Shown: positions 7,530 to 15,961, numbered from the stretch's first letter. The stretch: 44,344 nucleotides of DNA from a bacterium (GCA_030649305.1 JAUSFV010000003.1:1-44344); one strand, 5' to 3'. Numbers and translations: made by a program. Notes: generated by a model not told the origin, from the letters alone.

Positions 7530-8810
7530 CTACGGCTTTGCCACATAATCCAGTGGGTTCAGCGAACCGCCGCGCGGAACCGGACCGCAAAAAGCACTCT
7601 GATATATTTGAATCGTATTCGCGTCATACACCGTAAAATGCAAATGCGGCCCCGTAGAGCGCCCCGTATTTCCTGAATACGCAACATGGTCTCCGCGCTC
7701 CACGCGCGTTCCTACTGATACGCGCACCTGCGAAAGATGCACGTAGAGCGTTGCGAGATTATTATCGTGTTTTATCAAAAGCCACTTGCCGTATGCAAGA
7801 CCCGGGCAGTATTTATCGCTATCCCCCGCCCCAAACACTTCGCCGCTCTCCCCCGCGTACACTTCGGTTCCAATAGGAACACCAATATCAATCCCGTTAT
7901 GAAATCCTCCGCTGTGGTTATAAATGGGATTGCGCGAAGAAAATGATGTTACCCCATACCCCTGCGTAATCCTGCCGCCGTTCAAAGGCCACAGGAGCAC
8001 GCCTTGGCGCGCGCGGGGCAGACGCGACGGGTCAATGAAGCGGCGCAATGCTTCTTCCGCCTCATCAATCTCGCGCTCAATCGCGAGTTTTTTTTCTTCG
8101 GTTGCTTTAATAAGTTTTTGATACTCACTCTCTTTTGATTTTGTCTGTGTGAGTAATTTTTCCTTCTGACTCTTCACTCCTTCCTGAATATTTTTTTTAT
8201 CCGCGTATTGTTCCTGAAGGTTCTCTAACGTTCCACGTTCTTTTTCCGCGGCACCGCGCAAATTCTCAAGTTCCGCCTTTCGTGCTTCAAGCGCGTCATG
8301 TGATTCCTTGAGAGCCGAATCAAGCGATGCCAGCTGGTTCATATATCCGAACGCTCCGGAAATCTGCCGCTCGCGAAGTAACGAATACAATACGGGCTCG
8401 CGGTCTTTTTCAAATATCCGGAATAGAATTTCCGAAATGACGCTTCGCACCGTGTGTAACTCCTTTTCCTTCGCGATAATTTCAAGCGAAAGTTTATTGA
8501 TTTCAAGTTTCTTTTTTTCAACTTTGCGCTCAGTAAGGGCAACCGAGTTTCGTAACGACGTAATCTCTTTATTCAAACGGTCAACCGTTTTTTTAAGCGT
8601 AACGCCCTCTGATTTCGTAGAAGTAAGATTTTTTTGATACTGCGCGAGCGCTACCTCAAGCTTTTTTATTGCTTCTTCTTTTGCCGTAATTTGCCCTTCA
8701 AGTTCCTGAACCGTTGCCGCATCTGCGGGCAGAGCAAAAAAAGCAGTACCGACAATCGCGGCTACCAACATAATACTCCCAAAAATCCGCTTCGCACCGT
8801 GATATCTCAT
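7530..8810 (-). CDS. Secreted coiled-coil M23 metallopeptidase
   Basis: EnvC/NlpD-type peptidoglycan endopeptidase. A signal peptide covers residues about 9-32 (MLVAAIVGTAFFALPADAA). A coiled coil spans about 33-260. The C-terminal lysostaphin-like M23 domain has the zinc ligands H304 and D308 (HNGID) and H389/H391 (GPHLHF). Since the ligands are intact it should be an active enzyme rather than a degenerate activator. Its architecture parallels the transglycosylase at 3949-5328, so two wall hydrolases of different bond specificity share the same coiled-coil layout in one neighbourhood. Confidence 0.92.
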   Translation of the reverse strand: MRYHGAKRIFGSIMLVAAIVGTAFFALPADAATVQELEGQITAKEEAIKKLEVALAQYQKNLTSTKSEGVTLKKTVDRLNKEITSLRNSVALTERKVEKKKLEINKLSLEIIAKEKELHTVRSVISEILFRIFEKDREPVLYSLLRERQISGAFGYMNQLASLDSALKESHDALEARKAELENLRGAAEKERGTLENLQEQYADKKNIQEGVKSQKEKLLTQTKSKESEYQKLIKATEEKKLAIEREIDEAEEALRRFIDPSRLPRARQGVLLWPLNGGRITQGYGVTSFSSRNPIYNHSGGFHNGIDIGVPIGTEVYAGESGEVFGAGDSDKYCPGLAYGKWLLIKHDNNLATLYVHLSQVRVSVGTRVERGDHVAYSGNTGRSTGPHLHFTVYDANTIQIYQSAFCGPVPRGGSLNPLDYVAKP

Positions 8811-8870
8811 ATTGTTATCGTAACAAAAAAATCAGCATTTTTCCAACCCAATGCTCTTGCGTTAAAAAAA

Positions 8871-8897
8871 GAAAAAGGCGGAGAACTGCCGCCTTAA
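8871..8897 (-). terminator. Terminator of the 8894-9409 gene
   Basis: On the minus strand AAGGCGG and CCGCCTT pair around a six-base loop and are followed by TTTTTCTTTTTTT. The stem overlaps the stop codon. Confidence 0.85.
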
Positions 8898-9409
8898 TGA
8901 TGATGACCCTCTTCAATCTTTTTACAAGGAGCCGGATTGCAAAAAAAATCTCTTACTGCCAAAACCTTGTTGCGTTTCTTGTCAAAAACTGCAAATCGAA
9001 TGCCCCCTACATTTCCTGAATGAGAATCATGGCTTAAAAATAGAGGCCCCGCTCTCAATGAAAGATCGCCCAGAAACCCGACGGCAAAAACCCGAATATT
9101 TCCATTTTTAGAAAATCCGATATCAGTCAATTCTCCGCCGTCTTCCCCCCGCGTAACAAAATTATCCTTATCGGCAATGAAATATTCATCCCGTACCCCA
9201 TCAGCGTAAACGCACAACACATACGTAAGTCCCGTATCCACGTGGGTCTTGTCGGGGAAAATAATTGCATAGGGATGCTCAGAACGCTCGATTGCCTCTG
9301 GCCTACAAAAATCTTTGAAATCCGCGAATGCGGATGGCGTGGCAACCGAAAGAAAAGAAAGGAACACTACATATGCGGTAATCCTTACCAACCATGTATT
9401 TTTTTGCAC
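8894..9409 (-). CDS. Secreted protein of unknown function
   Basis: A 171-residue protein with a GTG start at 9409, chosen because AAGGAGG lies five bases upstream; the longer frame to 9466 has no such site. A signal peptide is clear (ITAYVVFLSFLSVATPSAFA, then DFKDFC). The mature part has four cysteines, likely two disulfides (FCRPEA, YVLCVYA, FFCNPAPC), and ends EEGHHH, a short natural histidine tail. I do not recognise the fold; it looks like a beta-rich extracellular domain. It sits between the M23 and CtpA genes, so an envelope role is plausible but unproven. Confidence 0.75.
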   Translation of the reverse strand: MQKNTWLVRITAYVVFLSFLSVATPSAFADFKDFCRPEAIERSEHPYAIIFPDKTHVDTGLTYVLCVYADGVRDEYFIADKDNFVTRGEDGGELTDIGFSKNGNIRVFAVGFLGDLSLRAGPLFLSHDSHSGNVGGIRFAVFDKKRNKVLAVRDFFCNPAPCKKIEEGHHH

Positions 9410-9469
9410 GCCCGCCTCCTTCAAGAGATGATGCAAAAAAAGAACCGTCCCCATGATACCACACAAAAA

Positions 9470-9496
9470 CTCCGCGCGGCAAGACCACGCGGAGCT
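9470..9496 (-). terminator. ctpA terminator
   Basis: On the minus strand CTCCGCGTGG pairs with CCGCGCGGAG around TCTTG and is followed by TTTTTGTG. Confidence 0.8.
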
Positions 9497-9525
9497 TCTT
9501 GTTCATCCCATAAAATTTTTAGATG

Positions 9526-10749
9526 TCACTGTATCCCCCGCAACACCTCCACCGCCTTATCCAGCTGCGGGTCGCGGTCGTTTTCCACGTCTTCGGGCGT
9601 GCGCTTCACCTCCACATCAGGTTCAATCCCCGTATCATTGATGGAAGTCCCCTTTGGCGTAAGCCATTTGGCAACGGTAATTTTTATAGACGTCCCGCGA
9701 GGCAATTCGCTGTATTCCTGCACTGAACCCTTGCCGAATGTTTTCTCGCCGACCAGGGTAATGCCGCGGATATCGCGAAGGGCGCCTGCCACAATTTCTG
9801 AAGCGGATGCCGACCCCTCGTTAATCAGCACAACAACCGGCATTGTTTCCAAAAATTTATTCCCGCTTGAGCGATACGTAAATTCATATCCGTCGGAGCG
9901 GCGTTCAATAGATACGGCTTCTCCCGCGGGCAAAAACCAGCTTGCAATATCAATCGCACGATGCAAATACCCGCCTGGATTATTCCGCACATCAAAAATA
10001 AGTTTGCGCCGTCCCGACAGAAGCATCTCCTGCAGGGCCTTCCGAAATTCAACCGAAGACGTTTCATTGAAATTCAGCAAATGAATATAGAAAACATCAT
10101 TCCCAATCTTTTTTGTTTCAATAACCGGCACCACAATCGTATCACGCGTAATCGTAATATCTTTGATGGTTTCAGAACCGTTTCGCGAGACTGTGAGCGT
10201 TACTTCGGTACCCTTCGGACCGCGGATAAACCCAACCGCTTCCTCAAGCGAAAGCTCCGCGGTTGAGGTCGCATTAATTTTCAAAACCTTATCACCCGCC
10301 ATAATTCCCGCGCGTTCGGCCGGAGACCCCTTGAGCGGTGTTACAATCGTCAGCACATCCTTGCGAATCCCGATTTCAGCGCCGATTCCCGAAAACGACC
10401 CGCTCACATCCTCCTGAAACCGCTTGGATTCAACCGGCGGAAAAAAAGTTGTGTACGGGTCACCCACCGCCTTCACCATGCCGCTAATCGCGCCATACAC
10501 CAATTTTTCGCGGTCAATTTTATCATGGTCAACATATTCATCCTCAAGACGGCTCCATACATCCCAAAACAAAGAAAAATCAACCTCCTCGGGCTTGAGG
10601 GTTTCCTGATTCAACACGCTTTCCACCCGCTTAATTGCAGGATACTGGCTCGTGCCCACCATAACGCCCACGTAAAATATTCCTCCCGCAAGAAGGAGTA
10701 TCGCAAATCCAAAAAGTATTTTTTTCATCAAAGGCTTCGTGATTACCAT
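9526..10749 (-). CDS. ctpA: C-terminal processing protease, S41 family
   Basis: Membrane-anchored serine protease with a Ser/Lys dyad that trims or degrades envelope proteins. One N-terminal helix (about residues 10-32), a PDZ domain (about 120-200, GIGAEIG, GSPAERAGIMAGDKVLKI), then the peptidase core with IFDVRNNPGG. The likely nucleophile is S315 in EGSASASEI and the base K340 in TFGKGSVQ, 25 residues apart as in Tsp. Length 407 is normal. ATG 10728 (MKKILFG) is an equally possible start. The leader upstream is a run of TTCTA-type words. Confidence 0.94.
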   Translation of the reverse strand: MVITKPLMKKILFGFAILLLAGGIFYVGVMVGTSQYPAIKRVESVLNQETLKPEEVDFSLFWDVWSRLEDEYVDHDKIDREKLVYGAISGMVKAVGDPYTTFFPPVESKRFQEDVSGSFSGIGAEIGIRKDVLTIVTPLKGSPAERAGIMAGDKVLKINATSTAELSLEEAVGFIRGPKGTEVTLTVSRNGSETIKDITITRDTIVVPVIETKKIGNDVFYIHLLNFNETSSVEFRKALQEMLLSGRRKLIFDVRNNPGGYLHRAIDIASWFLPAGEAVSIERRSDGYEFTYRSSGNKFLETMPVVVLINEGSASASEIVAGALRDIRGITLVGEKTFGKGSVQEYSELPRGTSIKITVAKWLTPKGTSINDTGIEPDVEVKRTPEDVENDRDPQLDKAVEVLRGIQ

Positions 10750-10790
10750 ATTCTACATTCTATTTTCTACTTTCTACTCACTACTTACTA
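10745..10790. repeat. TTCTAC/TTTCTA short word array
   Basis: The ctpA-murC gap is built of degenerate repeats of TTCTAC, TTTCTA and CTACT. It is another gene junction filled with its own short word, like those at 779-898 and 2764-2842. Confidence 0.5.
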
Positions 10791-12107
10791 TATCAACTTC
10801 TTTGTATTTTTCCAAATATCCCCCGCACCCATTAAAATCGCGATATCTCCGCGTTTTGCGTTTGTTTTGAGAAAACCCGCGATTTTTGTATGACTTCCAA
10901 GATACCAAACGCGCGAATGCTGTTTCTGAAGTTTCTCCGCAAGTTCCTTTGTTACTTTTGCTACCCTTGTTGTTGCCTTTATATTCTTTCCTTCCCTTCC
11001 CGCCACCTGATAAATATCAAGCAGAGCAACTCCGTGCGCATCGCCGAATGCTCCGGCAAAATCTTTCAAAAGAAGGCGCGTCCGTTCAATCTGATGCGGC
11101 TGAAAAATGCACCAGACGCGCTTTCCATAGAATTTTTCTTTAAAACCCCTCAACGTTGCTTTAATTTCTGTCGGATGATGCCCGTAGTCGTCGTATATGC
11201 GAATGCCCTGAAAATTGCCGCGGTATTCGGAACGGCGCCACGAACCCCGATAATTTCGCAAAACTTTTTTCATCACCACCTCTTTCACGCCAATTATTTT
11301 TCCTACACGCCACGCTCCAAGCGCGTTTGAAACATTATGCGCGCCCGGAACCTGCATCATTTTTTTTATTGCAGGAGCTTGGCGGTCTTTCAACGAATAC
11401 CAAGACATAAAAATATCAGGGCGTTTTTTGGGGACAATACCAGCGATTTTTTTCAAATTCGGGTCATCGCGATTAATAACGACAACACCGCCTTTTTTGA
11501 TACCAAGCAAAAATTTCAGAAACGCAGTTTTTACATTCGCGAAATTTTTATAGTAATCCAGATGTTCGCGGTCAATATTCGTTACCACCGCGATATTCGG
11601 ACAATGCTGCAAAAACGAACCGCCATATTCATCGGCCTCCACAATCAAATACCGCGACTTACCGGCACGAAAATTTGTATTGCCAAACTCGCGAAGTTTC
11701 GTGCCGATAATGACCGTGGGGTCCAAACCGCCCCGTGTAAGCATCAATGATACGAGTGCCGTGGTCGTGCTTTTGCCGTGCGCCCCCGCAATCGCAATCG
11801 TAAAAAATCGTTTTGTTAAATCCCCTACCGCCTCCGCGTATGTCTTCGCTGCAATCCCACGGCGTTTCGCCTCGCGCAATTCCGGGTTGTCTTTTTTCGC
11901 GGCAAACGTATGAATTACAAGCGCGGCGCTTTTCGGAACATTTGTTTTTTTATGGCCAATGCGGATTGCGATACCGCGTTTCCGCAACATTTCCGTAATT
12001 TCCGAACGCGCAATATCAGAACCCGAAACCTGCGCCCCCCATGCATGAAAATACTGCGCCAGAGCGCTCATACCGATTCCACCAATGCCGACAAAATGAA
12101 TATTCAT
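10788..12107 (-). CDS. murC: UDP-N-acetylmuramate-L-alanine ligase
   Basis: Adds L-alanine to UDP-MurNAc with ATP, the first step of stem peptide synthesis in the cytoplasm. The N-terminal Rossmann motif HFVGIGGIGMSALA binds UDP. IAGAHGKSTTTAL is the Mur P-loop. VEADEYGGSFL, TNIDREHLDYY and the late YDDYGHHPTEI (MurC type) are all in order. Length 439 is slightly short of the usual 450-490. TATAAA lies four bases before the ATG, so the message may be leaderless. It sets the wall-synthesis theme of this block together with the FemAB-like gene. Confidence 0.96.
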   Translation of the reverse strand: MNIHFVGIGGIGMSALAQYFHAWGAQVSGSDIARSEITEMLRKRGIAIRIGHKKTNVPKSAALVIHTFAAKKDNPELREAKRRGIAAKTYAEAVGDLTKRFFTIAIAGAHGKSTTTALVSLMLTRGGLDPTVIIGTKLREFGNTNFRAGKSRYLIVEADEYGGSFLQHCPNIAVVTNIDREHLDYYKNFANVKTAFLKFLLGIKKGGVVVINRDDPNLKKIAGIVPKKRPDIFMSWYSLKDRQAPAIKKMMQVPGAHNVSNALGAWRVGKIIGVKEVVMKKVLRNYRGSWRRSEYRGNFQGIRIYDDYGHHPTEIKATLRGFKEKFYGKRVWCIFQPHQIERTRLLLKDFAGAFGDAHGVALLDIYQVAGREGKNIKATTRVAKVTKELAEKLQKQHSRVWYLGSHTKIAGFLKTNAKRGDIAILMGAGDIWKNTKKLI

Positions 12108-12146
12108 GCCTTTTATAATAGCATTTTCAAATAGAAGTACGAATTA

Positions 12147-12175
12147 TTGCATTCATAAAAAATCTGTGGTACAAT
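12147..12175 (+). promoter_or_regulatory. Promoter of the carbamoyltransferase-like gene
   Basis: TTGCAT (12147-12152), 17-bp spacer, TACAAT (12170-12175), 36 bases before the start codon; a strong Shine-Dalgarno (AGGAGGGG) lies between. Confidence 0.65.
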
Positions 12176-12211
12176 ACCATTCGGCACGTTTACAAAAACA
12201 GGAGGGGTAAA

Positions 12212-13501
12212 ATGCTCTTTCGCCACGTCGGATATGCCCGCGATTTTGACAAAGCGCTACAACAGAGAATTTTCAAACGCGCCCGCATGATGCGTGATAG
12301 TTTTGCAACCAAAACAGGAAAAGACGCATTACGAAACATTTTGCCTCTGAAAGATAAGCGAAACCACCTGCTTATGTTTAAGGGGAAAAGCACGCGAACC
12401 GCCTCAACATTCATTGCGTCTATTCTTAATCTCGGAGGAAATGCCATCCCGCTTGGGTGGGAAGCGTCTTCCATGGCAAAAGGAGAAATGGTTCCCGCGA
12501 TGGTGCGCACACAGCACGCGGCAGGATTTTCTTCCCTCATTATACGCTATGACGATGACGATAAAGACGTGATTGCCGAAGCAATCGCAACATGCGAAGA
12601 ATGGAATCTTGATTTGTTCATTGTCAATGCGGGACTGGGCAACAGTGAGCATCCGACACAAATGCTTCTTGATATCTTCACGATTCAAGGACGACTCCCT
12701 GAAAAACTCCGAGAAGAAAGATTAAAAATCGCATTCGCCGGAGACCTTGCTTATAGCCGCGTTATTCAATCGCTTGCCGTCGGACTCAAAGAATACAAAC
12801 CGGAAATCTCTTTTATCAGCCAGCCGAAAATCCGTATCCCGGAATGGGTCAAGAAAGAATTAAATGATGCGGGTGTTCGCTTTTACGAAATCCACGAGCC
12901 GCTGGAGCATGTGATAGGAAGCCTCGGCGCAGACATATACTACTTGACGCGCCTGCAGACAAATTTAAGAAAAGATTGGGGCAAAGATACTGCCGCCGAC
13001 GAAGAACTGGAAAGCCAATTTCTTTTCTATTCAGGAATAACAGAAAAAGCCGCGAAAGCCGCTCCTGCTGAGACGCTCTTCATGCACCCAAAGCCAAGCG
13101 GCCCGGAATTGCCGGAATGGTTTGAAAAAGACCCGCGCAATATTGCGATAGAACAAATCATGAACGGCATTCCTCTACGAATGGCTCTCTACTACGAACG
13201 CTTTGCCGGAGACGATGACATTGAAATAGAACTTGCGCGGAGCATACCGGTAACATTTCATAGTAAAGACGGTGACGTTGTTGCAACAACGAGCGCCGAA
13301 ATTCGTTCAGTTTGTTCCGATCCTACATGCACCGCGGTCAAGCTTCGCCAATCAGATGGATGGGGAAATATCAAACCGGCCGAACACGTCTCATTAAAAC
13401 ATACATCCAACATGCTCTGCCCAAAACATCGGCCTACGCCGCCCGACCGAATCAAAAGCATGAGCGGAGAAGAAAAAATTATCAACCCAAAGCCCTCATA
13501 A
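12212..13501 (+). CDS. Aspartate carbamoyltransferase-like protein with zinc-ribbon-like tail
   Basis: Probable catalytic chain that joins carbamoyl phosphate to an amino group, most likely of aspartate (first committed step of pyrimidine synthesis). The STRT carbamoyl-phosphate site (60-63), 80s-loop SSMAKGE (86-92), HPTQ (147-150), GDLAYSR (R183), YLTRLQ (R247, Q249) and an HPxP loop (292-295) follow the ATCase order. The usual HPLPR is changed to HPKPSG. At 429 residues it is over 100 longer than PyrB. The extra tail carries C368-x4-C373 and C403-x2-H406, a spacing like the zinc domain of the PyrI regulatory chain. Substrate identity is not certain; a relative of ATCase with another acceptor is possible. 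No other pyrimidine gene is nearby. Confidence 0.75.
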   Translation: MLFRHVGYARDFDKALQQRIFKRARMMRDSFATKTGKDALRNILPLKDKRNHLLMFKGKSTRTASTFIASILNLGGNAIPLGWEASSMAKGEMVPAMVRTQHAAGFSSLIIRYDDDDKDVIAEAIATCEEWNLDLFIVNAGLGNSEHPTQMLLDIFTIQGRLPEKLREERLKIAFAGDLAYSRVIQSLAVGLKEYKPEISFISQPKIRIPEWVKKELNDAGVRFYEIHEPLEHVIGSLGADIYYLTRLQTNLRKDWGKDTAADEELESQFLFYSGITEKAAKAAPAETLFMHPKPSGPELPEWFEKDPRNIAIEQIMNGIPLRMALYYERFAGDDDIEIELARSIPVTFHSKDGDVVATTSAEIRSVCSDPTCTAVKLRQSDGWGNIKPAEHVSLKHTSNMLCPKHRPTPPDRIKSMSGEEKIINPKPS

Positions 13502-13512
13502 GGGGCTTTTCA
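13490..13512 (+). terminator. Terminator overlapping the carbamoyltransferase stop
   Basis: AAAGCCC and GGGCTTT pair around TCATAA, which includes the stop codon, followed by TTC. Confidence 0.6.
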
Positions 13513-13516
13513 TTTG

Positions 13517-13628
13517 ACCCCGTTAGAAGTCCAGCCGAGGCTTTCTTGAAAGAAAGCAGAGAGGCGAAGCTGACTTACGTCTTTGTTATTCTTTAAATCG
13601 TGGGGCTTTCTTAGACTTCTAACGGGGT
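13517..13628. repeat. Inverted-repeat element, copy 1 (112 bp)
   Basis: Bounded by ACCCCGTTAGAAGTC (13517-13531) and its exact complement GACTTCTAACGGGGT (13614-13628). The interior contains the hairpin GCTTTCTT-GA-AAGAAAGC. The interior differs from copy 2 at 24022-24153, but the 15-bp ends are identical. The bases after the right end (TTGACA) can act as a -35 box for the next gene. Confidence 0.8.
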
Positions 13629-13693
13629 TGACAAAATCTATCAAAAACGATACTAAGTAATCAAGACGAACTACCGCAAAAGGAGTGTGCACA

Positions 13694-14749
13694 ATGTCCG
13701 ATATGCTGAACCGCCTACTCCGCCCTCCTATTCGTTTCTTCTTTGACAATATATATCTTCACATCCCACTCCATCTAAAAACCCTCTGGTTTTTTTGTAA
13801 GCAATACTTTATTGAAGGGTGGAATGAAATAAAAGAGAATGACAAAATAAAAAAGGATTGGAGTCCGCTCACAGAAAAGCTTTCTACATTCACTCGCGCG
13901 GATTACAACGCACTTCTCAACTTCTGTACGGAAGACGCGACATCACTTCAAGAGGCCGCGTACACCCGCGATGTATATTGCGAATTCATTAATCTCGTTA
14001 CAACGCTCAACCTTCAAAAAAATGTATCCTTGAGCATCAAGATGAGTCAATTCGGATGCTTCGCGCCTGATGGCCTTCTTGATGCTTTCGGACGGGATAC
14101 CGCGACATATGTAGTGCGCTACGCGCGACAAAGAAATATCGCGGTTGTATTTGACGGAGAACGATTGCAACACGCGCCAGCAGTAAAAACATTCGTCCGC
14201 GAACTCGCGCAAAGGTATCCAAATATCGCAATCCGTCTACAGGGATATGACCCACACTTTATAGAAGAAACAACTCGATTCGTAGAAACAAATATTAAAA
14301 TGGGCATCATAATTCCCATAAGTGTGTGCAAGGGGGCATATGATGAACCAGATGGGCTCTCAGCCAAAGAAACAGAGGTACATATACGCTGGGCCGCGCA
14401 ATACTGCAGAAGAGTTGATTACCCCATAGAAGTTGATACGAACGACGGAGAACTTATAAGAACCGCACGAAGCATCAGCGTGGGCATGCTCTACGGCATC
14501 AAGCCAGCGCTTGCCAAACAGCTAAAACAAGAAGGGTATCGTGTCCATATTTATTTCCCCGTCATCACAAAGACACAAAACGACGAACAAAATCCCCGCT
14601 GGGAAAAATTCGCCATCCGCCGCCTCGTTGAGCGACCGCTCTATCTTCTGTATCCGTTCAAATCGCTCTTAGATCGTCTTCTCGGAAGAAACAGCTACTT
14701 CGGTCATAAAAACAAACGCAAAAACAAGGGCTGCACATTCCGTTCATAA
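13694..14749 (+). CDS. Divergent proline-dehydrogenase-like protein
   Basis: PRODH enzymes oxidise proline to pyrroline-5-carboxylate in an FAD-bound TIM barrel. Matching stretches in order are SLSIKMSQFG, VVFDGER, IRLQGYDPHF, ISVCKGAYDEPDG (compare LVKGAYW) and near the end NPRWEKFAIRRLVERP, like the arginine-rich RRLxERP motif that binds proline. The N-terminal 45 residues are basic and aromatic. ATG 13694 is preferred over GTG 13685 because AAAGGAG lies eight bases upstream. 351 residues. No P5C dehydrogenase is visible, so a full proline catabolic route is not shown and the substrate may differ. Confidence 0.6.
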   Translation: MSDMLNRLLRPPIRFFFDNIYLHIPLHLKTLWFFCKQYFIEGWNEIKENDKIKKDWSPLTEKLSTFTRADYNALLNFCTEDATSLQEAAYTRDVYCEFINLVTTLNLQKNVSLSIKMSQFGCFAPDGLLDAFGRDTATYVVRYARQRNIAVVFDGERLQHAPAVKTFVRELAQRYPNIAIRLQGYDPHFIEETTRFVETNIKMGIIIPISVCKGAYDEPDGLSAKETEVHIRWAAQYCRRVDYPIEVDTNDGELIRTARSISVGMLYGIKPALAKQLKQEGYRVHIYFPVITKTQNDEQNPRWEKFAIRRLVERPLYLLYPFKSLLDRLLGRNSYFGHKNKRKNKGCTFRS

Positions 14750-14764
14750 ACTATTTTTACTATT

Positions 14765-14790
14765 AATAGGCGCCCACGCGCCTATTTTCT
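14765..14790 (+). terminator. Terminator of the PRODH-like gene
   Basis: AATAGGCGC and GCGCCTATT pair around a short loop, followed by TTCTT. Confidence 0.85.
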
Positions 14791-14806
14791 TATCAGCACC
14801 CAACAA

Positions 14807-14844
14807 AATCTATTCGCTTATTCGTACGAATAAGCGAATAGATT
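14807..14844. repeat. 38-bp perfect palindrome
   Basis: A perfect palindrome centred on GTAC, with half-word AATCTATTCGCTTATTCGT. It lies between two converging genes (PRODH-like and nadK). It has no T run suited to a terminator of either, although AT-rich sequence follows. Confidence 0.7.
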
Positions 14845-14868
14845 AACGAGAGTTTTTTTAAACCGATA

Positions 14869-15711
14869 TTACCGAAACGCGAATTTCTCCTGCAAGCTTT
14901 TGAAAAAATAGCCCTTTTCAATTTCGGCAAATTTCACAAGGCGCGGTGAGCGCGAAACAATAACCGTATCACCTTTTTTAAGAGCACATACGAGGTCGCT
15001 GTCTGATACCAAAAGCACATCTGCCCGCTCCCCTGTTTTTGTGATAGACAAAAGGCCTCGCGTACGAAAATCAAGAATTTTTAACACAATCTCACGATTT
15101 CTTTTAACCACGATACTCGGCGTCGGAATGTTATGGTCCAAAAGCTCGGTGATAATAAAACATTTAATATCGGGCATCACAATCGGACCATGCGCCGACA
15201 AATTATACGCGGTTGAGCCCGTCGCGGTTGAAACCAATAATCCGGTCCCGCGCACATACTGAAATGCGTGTCCTTCAATGCTCACCTCAAGCTCTACAAT
15301 GCCAAGCGGATTTTGAATTGCGACATCATTGAGTGACGAGGCGGAAAATATGGTTTTGCCACGACGAATCACATGGGAAGCAAGCATCATACGTTTGGCA
15401 ATACGATGTTTCCCCTTCAAAACCGCATCAATGCTTCCAAGAAATTTCTTCGGATTGCGGCAGGATGCCAAAAACCCGACTCGCCCTAAATTCAATCCGA
15501 GAATCACGGGGCCTCCATTTTGGTATTTCCGCGCCGCCTCCAAAATCGTACCGTCTCCCCCGAGCACAATTAAAACACGCGGCTTTTTTTCCACAATCCG
15601 CACCCACGAATATTTTTTCGCAAGAAATCGCCGAATTTTTGCTTCCCACAGGCGCGCTTTTATATTATCCGGCCTTGCGAAAAACCCAATTGTCATGTTT
15701 CGTTTTTTCAT
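14869..15711 (-). CDS. nadK: NAD kinase
   Basis: Phosphorylates NAD to NADP in the cytoplasm. The ATP-binding GGDGT motif (LIVLGGDGTILEAAR), NLGRVGFLA, LNDVAIQ and the NAD-binding STATGSTAYNLSAHGPIV are all present. 280 residues from ATG 15711, which is normal. The promoter about 110 bases upstream overlaps a TAGTGTA-N5-TACACTA palindrome, so expression is probably tied to the NAD regulator encoded at 23337-24023. This would be unusual, since nadK is mostly constitutive. It has its own promoter and is separated from the upstream ligase gene by a terminator. Confidence 0.94.
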   Translation of the reverse strand: MKKRNMTIGFFARPDNIKARLWEAKIRRFLAKKYSWVRIVEKKPRVLIVLGGDGTILEAARKYQNGGPVILGLNLGRVGFLASCRNPKKFLGSIDAVLKGKHRIAKRMMLASHVIRRGKTIFSASSLNDVAIQNPLGIVELEVSIEGHAFQYVRGTGLLVSTATGSTAYNLSAHGPIVMPDIKCFIITELLDHNIPTPSIVVKRNREIVLKILDFRTRGLLSITKTGERADVLLVSDSDLVCALKKGDTVIVSRSPRLVKFAEIEKGYFFKSLQEKFAFR

Positions 15712-15831
15712 ATTGTTATAAGACGCTTTTAGAGTATACCACAAGTGTTCTGCGGAATTCTAATTATTATATGCAGCACATCACAAATACCGCATGAAAG
15801 CTTGTATATTCGAAATTTCGTTTAGCATAAT

Positions 15832-15850
15832 TAGTGTATAACTTACACTA
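15832..15850. promoter_or_regulatory. Candidate NrtR operator at nadK
   Basis: TAGTGTATAACTTACACTA: two perfect 7-bp half-sites with a 5-bp spacer. It lies immediately downstream of the nadK -10 box, where a bound protein would block transcription. The same palindrome occurs at 24769-24787 and, with one mismatch, at 17069-17087. Confidence 0.7.
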
Positions 15851-15852
15851 TT

Positions 15853-15881
15853 AATATAGCGCATCCCGAAAAATAACGCAA
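15853..15881 (-). promoter_or_regulatory. nadK promoter
   Basis: On the minus strand TTGCGT (15881-15876), 17-bp spacer, TATATT (15858-15853). Confidence 0.6.
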
Positions 15882-15897
15882 GAGGGTGCGGATACAG

Positions 15898-15922
15898 CAA
15901 AAAAAGACCCCTTCGGGGGTCT
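15898..15922 (-). terminator. Ligase gene terminator
   Basis: AGACCCC and GGGGTCT pair around a short loop; on the minus strand a run of seven T follows. Confidence 0.9.
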
Positions 15923-15961
15923 GTGCTCTTTGAATCATCCGGATATTTTGATGCCATACCA

